Assembly (NCBI GenBank): GCA_007130025.1
Contig: SLTF01000148.1
Coordinates: 1-12,891, forward strand
Length of the DNA: 12,891 nucleotides
Origin: Spirochaetales bacterium
GTDB lineage: Bacteria > Spirochaetota > Spirochaetia > DSM-27196 > PWMO01
Direction of reading: 5' to 3'
The position numbers and the translations under genes were made by a program. Positions 6,454 to 12,891 of this stretch are shown piece by piece. Numbering within the stretch: the first letter of the stretch is position 1; every line of letters begins with the position of its first letter. The notes under the pieces were generated by a model, which was not told the origin of the DNA, ran no database searches, and saw only the letters and a program-made list of their open reading frames with translations.

Positions 6454-6963
6454 TTGGAGTTGCTGCCGGAAATCCAGAAGCGGATCAGTATACGCAGATT
6501 CACTGATTCTCCTGTGCAGAAGCAGCAGATCGACCGCATTCTTGAGGCCGGGCGGTTGGCACCGTCGGCGAAGAACCGGCAGGCGTGGCGGTTCATCGTC
6601 ATTCGCGAACCGGAGCTTCGCAAGAAGATGGAGTCGGCGTGCTTCGGGCAGGAGTACATCGGTCAGGCCCCGCTCCTCATCACCATCTGTACCACCAACA
6701 TCGATTACAAGATGCCCAACGGGCAATACTCCTATCCGGTTGACCTCGGAATTGCCGGTGCCTTCATGATGCTCCAAGCGACCCACGAGGGACTTGGCAG
6801 CTGCGCGGTCACTACCTTCGACGAAGCCGAGGTCAAGGCGCTGCTCTCGGTTCCGCATTCCATGCGAATTGTGATGCTGCTTGCAATCGGGTATCCCGAT
6901 GAAACGCTCGATCGGGCTCGTCGCTTCCCCTTGAGCCGGATCGTCGCCTACGAACACTGGTAA
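6454..6963 (+). CDS. Small nitroreductase-family FMN oxidoreductase
   Basis: Nitroreductase-fold proteins are homodimeric FMN enzymes that use NAD(P)H to reduce nitro compounds, quinones or similar acceptors. From the TTG start the protein has 169 residues, typical of the compact subgroup. It shows the FMN-phosphate motif SIRRF, the LAPSAKNRQAWRFIV segment that packs on the flavin, VDLGIAGAFMMLQA followed by GLGSCAV in the dimer core, and LLAIGYPDE near the C terminus. The natural substrate cannot be read from the sequence. The start is non-canonical but backed by GGGAGG at 6443-6448. It is a single-gene unit, divergent from the M28-like gene (65-bp gap), and its stop is one base from the convergent ddl stop. 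The last five codons lie in a 16-bp sequence that is repeated immediately downstream. Confidence 0.85.
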   Translation: MELLPEIQKRISIRRFTDSPVQKQQIDRILEAGRLAPSAKNRQAWRFIVIREPELRKKMESACFGQEYIGQAPLLITICTTNIDYKMPNGQYSYPVDLGIAGAFMMLQATHEGLGSCAVTTFDEAEVKALLSVPHSMRIVMLLAIGYPDETLDRARRFPLSRIVAYEHW

Positions 6964-6980
6964 GCTACGAACACTGGTAA
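6948..6980. repeat. Tandem duplication (17-bp period) at the convergent ends of the nitroreductase gene and ddl
   Basis: The 16-mer CTACGAACACTGGTAA occurs at 6948-6963 and again at 6965-6980, separated by a single G. The first copy, read rightward, encodes the nitroreductase end Tyr-Glu-His-Trp-stop. The second copy, read leftward, encodes the ddl end Tyr-Gln-Cys-Ser-stop. Each copy contains both possible stops, one per strand. Collapsing the repeat to one copy would leave both proteins unchanged but overlapping by 16 bp. Confidence 0.95.
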
Positions 6981-8128
6981 TCAAAGACCAATCCGTCCTG
7001 CTCCTGCGCACGGTCGAGCGCCAGATCAATCAGGGTGCTCAATAGATCAGGATAGGACAGCCCTGCGGCGGCGCACATCCGGGGAAACATGCTGATTCGC
7101 GTGAATCCGGGGATGGTGTTGATCTCGTTGACGTAGATCGCACGGTCGGTATGCGAGATGAAGAAATCAACCCGTGACATGCCCTCCGCGCACACCGATT
7201 CGTGCGCTGCCGCCGCATATCGGCGGATTGCCGCGGCTTCTTCCTCCGAAAGGTGCGCGGGAATCTGTAACGCTGCACCGTTGGGATCGCGGTACTTCGC
7301 GTCGTAATCGTAGAACCGGTGCGTGGGAATCACCTCACCCGGCGGGTATGCGTGTACGGCGCTGTTCCCAATCACCGACACCTCGATCTCCTGTCCGTCG
7401 ATTGCCGGCTCCAGAAGGAGTTTGGTGTCAAAGCGAAACGCATCAAGCAGGGCTGTGCGGAACTCGTCGCGGTGCTCAATGCGGGCGACCCCAACCGACG
7501 AACCGGCCCGCGCGGGTTTCACGAAGATGGGGGTACCCCACCGGTCACGCGCTTCTCCGAAGAGCCGCGACACGACGGCCTCGTCGATTTCCGCCTGATC
7601 GGGTCGCGGCGGGGCTTCGTGGTGCAGCCGGGTAGCGGAGCGGGGCAGGGTGACCTCTCGTCGCTGGACCGTCATCGATGGTACCACCGGAATTCCCGAC
7701 GCGCGCCACAGACGCTTCGCGGCGTCTTTGTCCATACCCGCGGCGCTTCCCAGTACGCCGGAGCCCACGTAGGGCAGACCCGCGATGTCCAGCGCGCCCT
7801 GAACGGTGCCATCTTCACCAAAGCTGCCGTGCAGAACGGGAAACACCACGTCGATCTTGAGCGGCTCTCCACTGCACACAAGGCCACCGCCGGGACGCAC
7901 GTCAACCAACTGCGTTGATTGGGCCGCGATCGACAGCGTGATTTCACCGGCGCACACGGTTTCAAGCAAATCAGACGGTTGGAGGAACCACCGACCGTCT
8001 TTGGTAATGCCAATGAGGCAAATCCGGTATCGATTCTTGTCCAGGTTGCGAACAACCGAGGTAGCTGATTGCAGGGAGACTTCGTGTTCACCCGATCGCC
8101 CGCCAAAGAGAACCGCTACGGCGATCAT
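6965..8128 (-). CDS. ddl: D-alanine--D-alanine ligase
   Basis: Ddl is an ATP-grasp ligase that makes the D-Ala-D-Ala dipeptide added by MurF to the peptidoglycan precursor. The 387 residues include FGGRSGEHEVSL (8-19, with E16 of the substrate triad), the FPVLHGSFGEDGTVQG block (96-111), FVKPARAGSSVGV (202-214), YDYDAKY ending in Y279, and metal ligands D321, E335 and N337 (NEINTIPGFT). The tyrosine at 279 matches E. coli DdlB Tyr216 and favours D-Ala-D-Ala over the D-Ala-D-Lac ligases of the VanA type. A linker of about 40 residues (155-196), rich in Arg, Pro and His, makes it somewhat longer than most. Its ATG overlaps the murE stop (ATGA, 8125-8128), so the two are probably translationally coupled. 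The protein ends within the duplicated 16-mer. Confidence 0.96.
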   Translation of the reverse strand: MIAVAVLFGGRSGEHEVSLQSATSVVRNLDKNRYRICLIGITKDGRWFLQPSDLLETVCAGEITLSIAAQSTQLVDVRPGGGLVCSGEPLKIDVVFPVLHGSFGEDGTVQGALDIAGLPYVGSGVLGSAAGMDKDAAKRLWRASGIPVVPSMTVQRREVTLPRSATRLHHEAPPRPDQAEIDEAVVSRLFGEARDRWGTPIFVKPARAGSSVGVARIEHRDEFRTALLDAFRFDTKLLLEPAIDGQEIEVSVIGNSAVHAYPPGEVIPTHRFYDYDAKYRDPNGAALQIPAHLSEEEAAAIRRYAAAAHESVCAEGMSRVDFFISHTDRAIYVNEINTIPGFTRISMFPRMCAAAGLSYPDLLSTLIDLALDRAQEQDGLVFDYQCS

Positions 8129-9666
8129 GGGATCTCATACCCGCATCGAACCAGCTGCTGTTCGGCTACCGCTTGCTCGTCCCATTCAATCGAGTGGTCC
8201 CGACAAATAATGTTACCCTCGTGGCCCTTGCCCAGCAACACCACGGTGTCTCCCGCGCGCGCCAGGGACACTGATTCCGCAATCGCCTTCGTGCGATCCG
8301 GAATCAGCAGAATCGTCTGGTCTCGTTTGAGTGACGGGTTTTCGGCCAGCGCGCCGGCGGCAATCTGATCGAGAATGGTCATTGGGTCTTCCCCCCGTGG
8401 GTCTTCGTCGGTGAGCACCAGAACATCCGCGTGCCGCGCAGCGATGCCTCCCTGGATTGGGCGCTTCCGGACGTCGCGTTCTCCGGCTGAACCAAACACC
8501 GCAATAAGCCTGCCCGGAGTATTTGCCCGGAAGATGGGAAACACCTTTTCGAACGATCCGGGGCTGTGCGCATAGTCAACAAGTACGGCGAACGGCTGGG
8601 AACCGCGGACGGGTGCCATGCGGCCGACAACCGGCTGAAGGTCCTCGATTGCGGTGATCAGTTCAACCGTTGGGCGGCGCAACAGTTGCGACACCACGAG
8701 AACCGCGGCGAGCACGTTTTCCACATTGAACGGTGCGGGAACGGGAATTCGAACCGCAATCGGCTCAGCTGCATCCGGCAGCAACCGGCACTCGGTGGCG
8801 TCGGCGTGGTATCGGCAGTCAAACGCACTCAACGCGGTGCCGGGCACCGGTGCATCGCCATCGGTTCGAGCGAACGAGAGAACCGGTCGGGAGGTAACCT
8901 CGGAGAACCAGCGGCTGTTGGGGTCGGCCGCGTTGACCACCCCAAAGCTGGAGTCGTTGTCACGGAGCGCACGAAAGAGGTTCATTTTGTCGTCACGGTA
9001 CTGCTCGAAGGTACCGTGAAACTCCAGGTGTTCGTGGGAGAGATTGGTGAAGACCGTCGCCTCAAAGCGAAGTCCGTGCAGACGCGCGGTACGGGGCGAA
9101 AGCCCGTGGGAGGTTGTCTCGATTACCGCGTGGGTGAATCCCGCTGCAACCATCCGCGCGAGCGCCTCGTGAATCTCGGGGCTCTCGGGCGTGGACTGTC
9201 GTAGCCGGTTCTTCTCAAGTCCGTTCCCGACGTCCATGGCAACGGTAGAAAAAAAACCGGCGGCGACACCGCAGCTTCGAAGCAACTGGTAGAGGTAGTA
9301 GACGGTCGAGCTCTTTCCGTCGGTCCCGGTTACCCCAATCAGAACCAGGTGGTCGCTGGGGCGGCCGAAGAACCGGTGGGCAATCCGTGCGAGCGCCACC
9401 CGGCTGTCCGCTACCTGGACGCAGGGAACCTCCTGCGGGTAGTGATCGAGGGGAGAAGCGTGTATAATCGCACTCGCGCCGCGTCTGACCGCATCGTCAA
9501 TGTATTGGTGGCCGTCGGTGTGAGTCCCGGGTATCGCAAAGAAGAGCGAACCGGGAGAAGCCGACCGGGAATCGTAGGAGATGGCGGTGACCGCCGGGTC
9601 TTGAGTGCCCCTGACTGCGATCGGGTCGATCGCTTTGGTAAGCTCTCTCAGGGCGAATTCGGGCAT
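8125..9666 (-). CDS. murE: UDP-MurNAc-tripeptide synthetase (MurE)
   Basis: MurE adds the third, diamino residue to UDP-MurNAc-L-Ala-D-Glu in the cytosol, using ATP. The 513-residue protein has the N-terminal UDP-binding domain (DSRSASPGSLFFA), the P-loop GVTGTDGKSST (111-121), STPESPEIH (158-166), HEHLEFHGTFEQY (211-223), a lysine K227 in the position of the carbamylated one, FNVENVLAA (313-321) and the C-terminal domain with DYAHSPGS. The amino-acid-selecting motif reads DEDPRGEDP (420-428) where meso-DAP enzymes have DNPR. The Arg is kept and the Asn is Asp, so the third residue (meso-DAP, ornithine or other) is not settled. The P-loop GTDGKS also differs from the common GTNGKT. It heads the murE-ddl unit with a 4-bp overlap. 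There is no Shine-Dalgarno sequence, and a promoter -10 ends 6 bp before the ATG. Confidence 0.94.
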   Translation of the reverse strand: MPEFALRELTKAIDPIAVRGTQDPAVTAISYDSRSASPGSLFFAIPGTHTDGHQYIDDAVRRGASAIIHASPLDHYPQEVPCVQVADSRVALARIAHRFFGRPSDHLVLIGVTGTDGKSSTVYYLYQLLRSCGVAAGFFSTVAMDVGNGLEKNRLRQSTPESPEIHEALARMVAAGFTHAVIETTSHGLSPRTARLHGLRFEATVFTNLSHEHLEFHGTFEQYRDDKMNLFRALRDNDSSFGVVNAADPNSRWFSEVTSRPVLSFARTDGDAPVPGTALSAFDCRYHADATECRLLPDAAEPIAVRIPVPAPFNVENVLAAVLVVSQLLRRPTVELITAIEDLQPVVGRMAPVRGSQPFAVLVDYAHSPGSFEKVFPIFRANTPGRLIAVFGSAGERDVRKRPIQGGIAARHADVLVLTDEDPRGEDPMTILDQIAAGALAENPSLKRDQTILLIPDRTKAIAESVSLARAGDTVVLLGKGHEGNIICRDHSIEWDEQAVAEQQLVRCGYEIP

Positions 9667-9672
9667 GGCGTG

Positions 9673-9701
9673 ATAGTAGCAACACCATGGGTATTCTTCA
9701 A
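9673..9701 (-). promoter_or_regulatory. Predicted leaderless-type promoter of murE-ddl
   Basis: On the minus strand, -35 TTGAAG (9696-9701), a 17-bp spacer and -10 TACTAT (9673-9678) are followed by six bases and the murE ATG (9664-9666). This is the same -10, spacer length and -10-to-ATG distance as at dapL, and a 12-bp block around the -10 matches 11 of 12. The -35 lies inside the first codons of the divergent methyltransferase gene. A GATAGT on the plus strand (9672-9677), 9 bp before the methyltransferase ATG, overlaps this -10 and might serve that gene, but I see no -35 for it. Confidence 0.6.
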
Positions 9702-11357
9702 GATACGCCGGATACCGGTACCCTCGATCACCCCTACTTGCGCTCGCAGCTCATTGCCTACATCGGCAACAAGCGGCGACTGTTGCGGTTTCTGCACGAT
9801 CTCTTCTCCCGTCTGCACGCGGATCGCCCGATTACCTCCGCCATCGATCCCTTTGCCGGCAGCGGCTCGGTTGCCCGCCTTCTTCGCTTCCTGGGGTTTG
9901 CGGTGCATGCAAACGACTGGGAGCCCTACGCGGCACTGATCAACCGCGCTTACATCACCATTGATGCGGAACGCGCCCGGCGACTGTTTGCCCGCGACGG
10001 CGGAACAGCCGCGGTGGTCGATGCACTGAACCGACTTGACGGCGAACCGGTGGAGCGATACGTCAGCCGCTGGTACGCCCCGCGCAGTACCGAGACCGCC
10101 GACTACCGAACCGAGAGACTCTTTTACACCCACGAGAACGCGCTCTTCATCGATCGGGTGCGCGGTGAGATTGACCGGCGCTATCCGCCGATGTCCGGCG
10201 ATCATGATCGAGAAGACCAGCGCGCCCTGCTCATCGCGCTGCTGCTCTACGAGGCGGCGACTCACGTGAATACCTCGGGGGTGTTCAAGGCGTATCATAA
10301 GGGGTTTGGCGGGCACGGCAAAGACGCGCTGGGGCGTATCCTGTTGCCCATGCAGCTGGAGGTGCCGGCGCTTGTCGACGGAGCCCGCCCGTGCAGCGCA
10401 GGCGAAGAGGACGCGCTCATCTGCTGCACCCACCGCTCGGCTGATCTGGTCTACCTCGATCCGCCCTACAACCAGCATCAGTACGGCAGCAACTACTTCA
10501 TGCTCAATACGATTGCGCTGTGGGACCGCCCGCAGGTGGACAACGGGCGCCGGTCCGACGGGAGCCTTCGCGCTAAGGCGGGTATCCGCCCCGACTGGAC
10601 GCGAACCCGCTCCGATTTCTGCTCCGGCCGGCGGGCCCCGGCTGCGTTGGCGCAGCTTCTCGATGCCGTTGACTCAGACCGGATTGTGCTGAGTTACAAC
10701 GAGCGCGGCGCGATCCCCATGGAAGCGCTGCTCGATCTCTGCGCGGAACACGGCTCCGTCTCCCTGGAGAGTACCGGCTACGCGAGTTATCGCGGCGGGC
10801 GCCAGAGCCTCCACCGCCGGGCCCAGAGCCACGAGTTCGCCCTGCTGATTCAGCGTTCGCGCGGTCTGGGAAGCGGTGGATCGGCACCGCACCACGCTCT
10901 GCTGGTTCGGAGCATGGAGACGTTTCGTGGGCGCAGAGTCGATCCGGCCCACATCGCTGCCCTGCCCCCGTTTATCAGGGTGGATCCGCTCTTTTTTGTT
11001 GATGCGATCGATGGTGAGGCGCTACTGGCGTGCTCCGAGGAGGAACTGAAGGAGCACCATGCGACCACCCAGGCGATACTCTGCGGCGATCACGGGCGGG
11101 AGGCGGAGGTGTTGCTGGAGTTGCTCGAAGGGGAATCGCTGTCCGGTTCTCTCCGCGGCCGCGCCTGGCGAGAGCTGTTTCAATCGCTTCGAAAACTTGC
11201 GCACCGGAAGTACCGTACACAATTTGACGAGGTGTGCAGCCGGGCGAGCAACCTTGCCGCACGGTACAAAGACGGACCTAACGCGTCCGAAGGCACAACG
11301 GCCCTCGGTACGGTTCAGGCATTGAAGGCCCTCGCCGCCCGACGGGCGGCAGGGTAG
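9687..11357 (+). CDS. Orphan N6-adenine DNA methyltransferase (D12 class) with an unrecognised C-terminal region
   Basis: The protein has 556 residues. Residues 20-390 carry the D12-class adenine methyltransferase motifs in order: YIGNKRRLL (25-33), the S-adenosylmethionine-binding DPFAGSG (54-60), the acidic ND pair of ANDWEPY (76-77), catalytic DPPY (258-261) and LSYNERG (335-341). The expected activity is transfer of a methyl group to adenine N6 in a short target that cannot be read from sequence. About 165 further residues (392-556) follow, hydrophilic and helix-rich with no motif I recognise. In particular I see no PD-(D/E)XK nuclease signature. No restriction endonuclease or specificity gene is adjacent, so it looks like a solitary methylase. 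No Shine-Dalgarno sequence precedes the ATG. Only 20 bp separate it from the divergent murE start. Its 3' end is 6 bp from hflC and forms a strong hairpin. GC content and context look native, with no sign of transfer. Confidence 0.88.
   Translation: MGILQDTPDTGTLDHPYLRSQLIAYIGNKRRLLRFLHDLFSRLHADRPITSAIDPFAGSGSVARLLRFLGFAVHANDWEPYAALINRAYITIDAERARRLFARDGGTAAVVDALNRLDGEPVERYVSRWYAPRSTETADYRTERLFYTHENALFIDRVRGEIDRRYPPMSGDHDREDQRALLIALLLYEAATHVNTSGVFKAYHKGFGGHGKDALGRILLPMQLEVPALVDGARPCSAGEEDALICCTHRSADLVYLDPPYNQHQYGSNYFMLNTIALWDRPQVDNGRRSDGSLRAKAGIRPDWTRTRSDFCSGRRAPAALAQLLDAVDSDRIVLSYNERGAIPMEALLDLCAEHGSVSLESTGYASYRGGRQSLHRRAQSHEFALLIQRSRGLGSGGSAPHHALLVRSMETFRGRRVDPAHIAALPPFIRVDPLFFVDAIDGEALLACSEEELKEHHATTQAILCGDHGREAEVLLELLEGESLSGSLRGRAWRELFQSLRKLAHRKYRTQFDEVCSRASNLAARYKDGPNASEGTTALGTVQALKALAARRAAG
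11329..11354. terminator. GC-rich hairpin at the convergent methyltransferase/hflC ends
   Basis: CCCT, a bulged C, then GCCGCCC-GAC-GGGCGGC and AGGG form an 11-bp stem with a 3-nt loop. It ends at the base before the methyltransferase TAG and 9 bp beyond the hflC stop. No T-run follows on either strand, so it is not a textbook intrinsic terminator. Its position between two convergent stops suggests a bidirectional barrier or 3'-end stabiliser. It is also coding sequence (Leu-Ala-Ala-Arg-Arg-Ala-Ala-Gly). Confidence 0.4.
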
Positions 11358-11363
11358 GGGGTC

Positions 11364-12365
11364 TCAGTTTCCGGTTTCGCTGTAGAGGAAGCGGAAGTAG
11401 TCCATGTCGGTGGTCAGCGTCTTTCGGAACCGCGGCATGGTTTCGCGGTAGGACTGCACGCTCCGATAGAACGCGAAGAAGTTCGGGTCCTGCAGGTAGG
11501 CGGTGGAGTAGATTCGTGCCGCTTCGGCGTCGGCCGTTCCGCGGACGCGATCGGCCTGTTCCTCCGCGCTGGAGATGATGCGCGCACGCTCGTTTTCCAG
11601 CTGACCCAGAATGCGAAGGCGCTGTCCCTCACCGTCGGAGCGCAGGGCCTGCGCTTCCCGGTTTCGCTCGCTGACCATCCGGTCGTAGACGCTCTCGGTC
11701 AGGTCTTCCGAGTAGCGGATCTGGCGGACGACCACGTCGATCAGTTCGATCCCAAACTGCCCCATGCTCGGTCGACTCTCGCGCAGCATCTGGTCGGCGA
11801 GCATCTGGCGGCCCCGGCTGATGGAGGGCTGGCGCACGTCCACTTCCAGCAGGCGCTGGAGTTCTTCGGTGGCGTCTGCGTCCTCCAGATCGGCATCCGT
11901 GAGCGCGCCGGCGGGATCGCGAACGATCTCGTTGATGACGTTGGAGTTCCGCACCGCTTCGGAGAGCCGGTTGGCGGTGATGACGTTGCGCACGGTGCTG
12001 TCGATGAGTTCGTCGAGGCGTCCGTAGGCGCTCTGGACGGTGGTCACCGAGGCGTAAAACCGGGCGGGATCGATGATGCGCCAGCGCGCGGTGGTGTCAA
12101 CCCAGATGAACTGCTGCTCGGCGGTTGGGATGCGTTGCGCTTCTCCGTCCCACGCGAGTATCCGCTGCGGATACCGGACCACGTTGTCCAGCACGGGAGT
12201 CTTGAAATGCAGCCCGGCTTCGGTGGTCACACCCACAATCTCGCCAAAGCGAATCACCACGGCCTGCTCGCCCTCGTTGAGCACGTAGAGCGGCCCCAGC
12301 ATGAAGAACACAATCACCACAACGGCAAGGACCACCAGGGCGCTGATCAGTTTTTTTGCCTTCAT
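11364..12365 (-). CDS. hflC: HflC, SPFH/prohibitin-family membrane protein
   Basis: HflC pairs with HflK in a large ring-shaped membrane assembly that surrounds and modulates the FtsH protease. The 333-residue length is normal. A single N-terminal membrane helix (about 6-27) is followed by the SPFH core beginning LNEGEQAVVIRFGEIV (29-44) and including AGLHFKTPVLDNVVRYPQR. The helical region around SERNREAQALRSDGEGQRLRI and the DAEAARIYSTAY block are typical of HflC. An acidic insertion (DADLEDADATEEL) lies mid-protein. Its ATG overlaps the hflK stop (ATGA, 12362-12365), and AAGGGGG lies 6 nt upstream, so the pair is co-translated. FtsH is not in the window. Confidence 0.95.
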   Translation of the reverse strand: MKAKKLISALVVLAVVVIVFFMLGPLYVLNEGEQAVVIRFGEIVGVTTEAGLHFKTPVLDNVVRYPQRILAWDGEAQRIPTAEQQFIWVDTTARWRIIDPARFYASVTTVQSAYGRLDELIDSTVRNVITANRLSEAVRNSNVINEIVRDPAGALTDADLEDADATEELQRLLEVDVRQPSISRGRQMLADQMLRESRPSMGQFGIELIDVVVRQIRYSEDLTESVYDRMVSERNREAQALRSDGEGQRLRILGQLENERARIISSAEEQADRVRGTADAEAARIYSTAYLQDPNFFAFYRSVQSYRETMPRFRKTLTTDMDYFRFLYSETGN

Positions 12366-12891
12366 CGGGTACCCCCTTCGCGCTGAAGGTTCAACAGCGG
12401 AATAAAGTTCTGCAGTCCGCGATCGATCAACTCGATGCTGTCGTCCTCGGCGAAGATGTCTTCCATCATTTCGTAGTAGAGACGGGTGCGGGTGGTGTTG
12501 GGGTCCAGCCGATACTCGGCGAGCACCGAGAGGAATCGCGCCGTCTCACCGCGGGCTCGGTTGACGCGCTGCGCCGCGTACCCTTCAGCCTGCTGAAGGA
12601 TCTGCTGCGCCTGACCGCGGGCCCGGGGGATCTCGGCGTTGTACTGCTGCCGCCCCTCATTGATGAGGCGGTTTCGATCCTGTACCGCGCGGTTGACATC
12701 TTCAAAGGCGTCCTGGACGCGGCCAACCGGCGGAACGATGTTCTGCAGTCGCACCTGGGTGATGTTCACCCCCATGTCAAAGGCGCCGAGGATATTGTTC
12801 ATCATTTCCTGGCCCAGGAACTCGATATTGCCGCGCTCGTTGCCCAGCACGTCGATGATCGCGCGGTCACCCACCAGCAGACTGATCACCG
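12362..12891 (-). CDS. hflK: HflK, SPFH-family partner of HflC (C-terminal part only)
   Basis: Partial gene: about 176 C-terminal residues are visible and the start lies beyond the right edge. The first visible in-frame GTG at 12889 is an internal valine, not a start. Recognisable HflK blocks are the SPFH end (MGVNITQVRLQNIVPPVGRVQDAF), DVNRAVQDRNRLINEG, the IPRARGQAQQILQQAEGYA coiled-coil region and DPNTTRTRLYYEMMEDI. It is immediately upstream of hflC with a 4-bp overlap, the standard order for this complex. Confidence 0.95.
   Translation of the reverse strand, partial: VISLLVGDRAIIDVLGNERGNIEFLGQEMMNNILGAFDMGVNITQVRLQNIVPPVGRVQDAFEDVNRAVQDRNRLINEGRQQYNAEIPRARGQAQQILQQAEGYAAQRVNRARGETARFLSVLAEYRLDPNTTRTRLYYEMMEDIFAEDDSIELIDRGLQNFIPLLNLQREGGTR

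Noticed and set aside
9249..9256. A-run of eight in murE, and T-run of seven at 12351-12357 in the hflC start, as phase-variation tracts.
   Set aside because: Both are in frame within conserved or housekeeping genes, are short, and encode ordinary residues (Phe-Phe and Lys-Lys); no sign of a switching role.
9687..11357. A complete restriction-modification or phage-defence system around the methyltransferase.
   Set aside because: Both neighbours are housekeeping genes, no nuclease, helicase or specificity gene is present, and the C-terminal region shows no nuclease motif.

Overview
The window looks like a housekeeping chromosomal segment from a GC-rich bacterium with an outer membrane. My best guess is a free-living spirochaete (Spirochaeta or Alkalispirochaeta-like). 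This is inference from the gene set (dapL, ddl, murE, hflK and hflC together) and from the form of the MurE motifs, not from a search. I see no tRNA, rRNA, CRISPR array, insertion sequence or phage gene. The window contains ten complete protein genes and one partial gene at each end.

Layout, left to right. Bases 1-164 (minus) are the 5' end of a stand-alone riboflavin-pathway reductase, divergent from ribA (318-1121, plus, GTP cyclohydrolase II). Next are dapL (1194-2420, minus, LL-diaminopimelate aminotransferase), a GAF-domain protein of the free-methionine-sulfoxide-reductase type (2474-2965, plus), and a minus-strand pair in which an M28-peptidase-like membrane protein (4148-6388) lies directly upstream of dinB (2962-4146, DNA polymerase IV). 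A small nitroreductase follows (6454-6963, plus), then the minus-strand cell-wall pair murE (8125-9666) and ddl (6965-8128). An orphan adenine DNA methyltransferase (9687-11357, plus) and the minus-strand pair hflK (partial, 12362-12891) and hflC (11364-12365) complete the window.

Transcription units alternate strand almost gene by gene and are packed very tightly. Convergent stops overlap or nearly touch at 2962-2965, 6963/6965 and 11357/11364. Divergent starts lie 20-65 bp apart, except at ribA (153 bp). Three minus-strand units (dapL, the M28-like gene, murE) have a sigma70-type promoter with a 17-bp spacer whose -10 ends only 6-9 bp before the ATG, and no Shine-Dalgarno sequence. This predicts leaderless or nearly leaderless mRNAs. 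By contrast the reductase gene, ribA, the GAF gene and the nitroreductase have purine-rich ribosome binding sites.

Functionally, murE and ddl supply UDP-MurNAc-tripeptide and D-Ala-D-Ala for peptidoglycan. dapL makes LL-diaminopimelate for lysine and possibly for the wall. The reductase and RibA handle early riboflavin steps. HflK and HflC form the membrane scaffold that normally regulates the FtsH protease. I found no clear new multi-gene system. The points most worth a second look are the shared leaderless promoter design, a 17-bp tandem duplication that appears to have separated two overlapping gene ends, the orphan methyltransferase with an unrecognised C-terminal region, and a likely altered metal site in the M28-like membrane protein.
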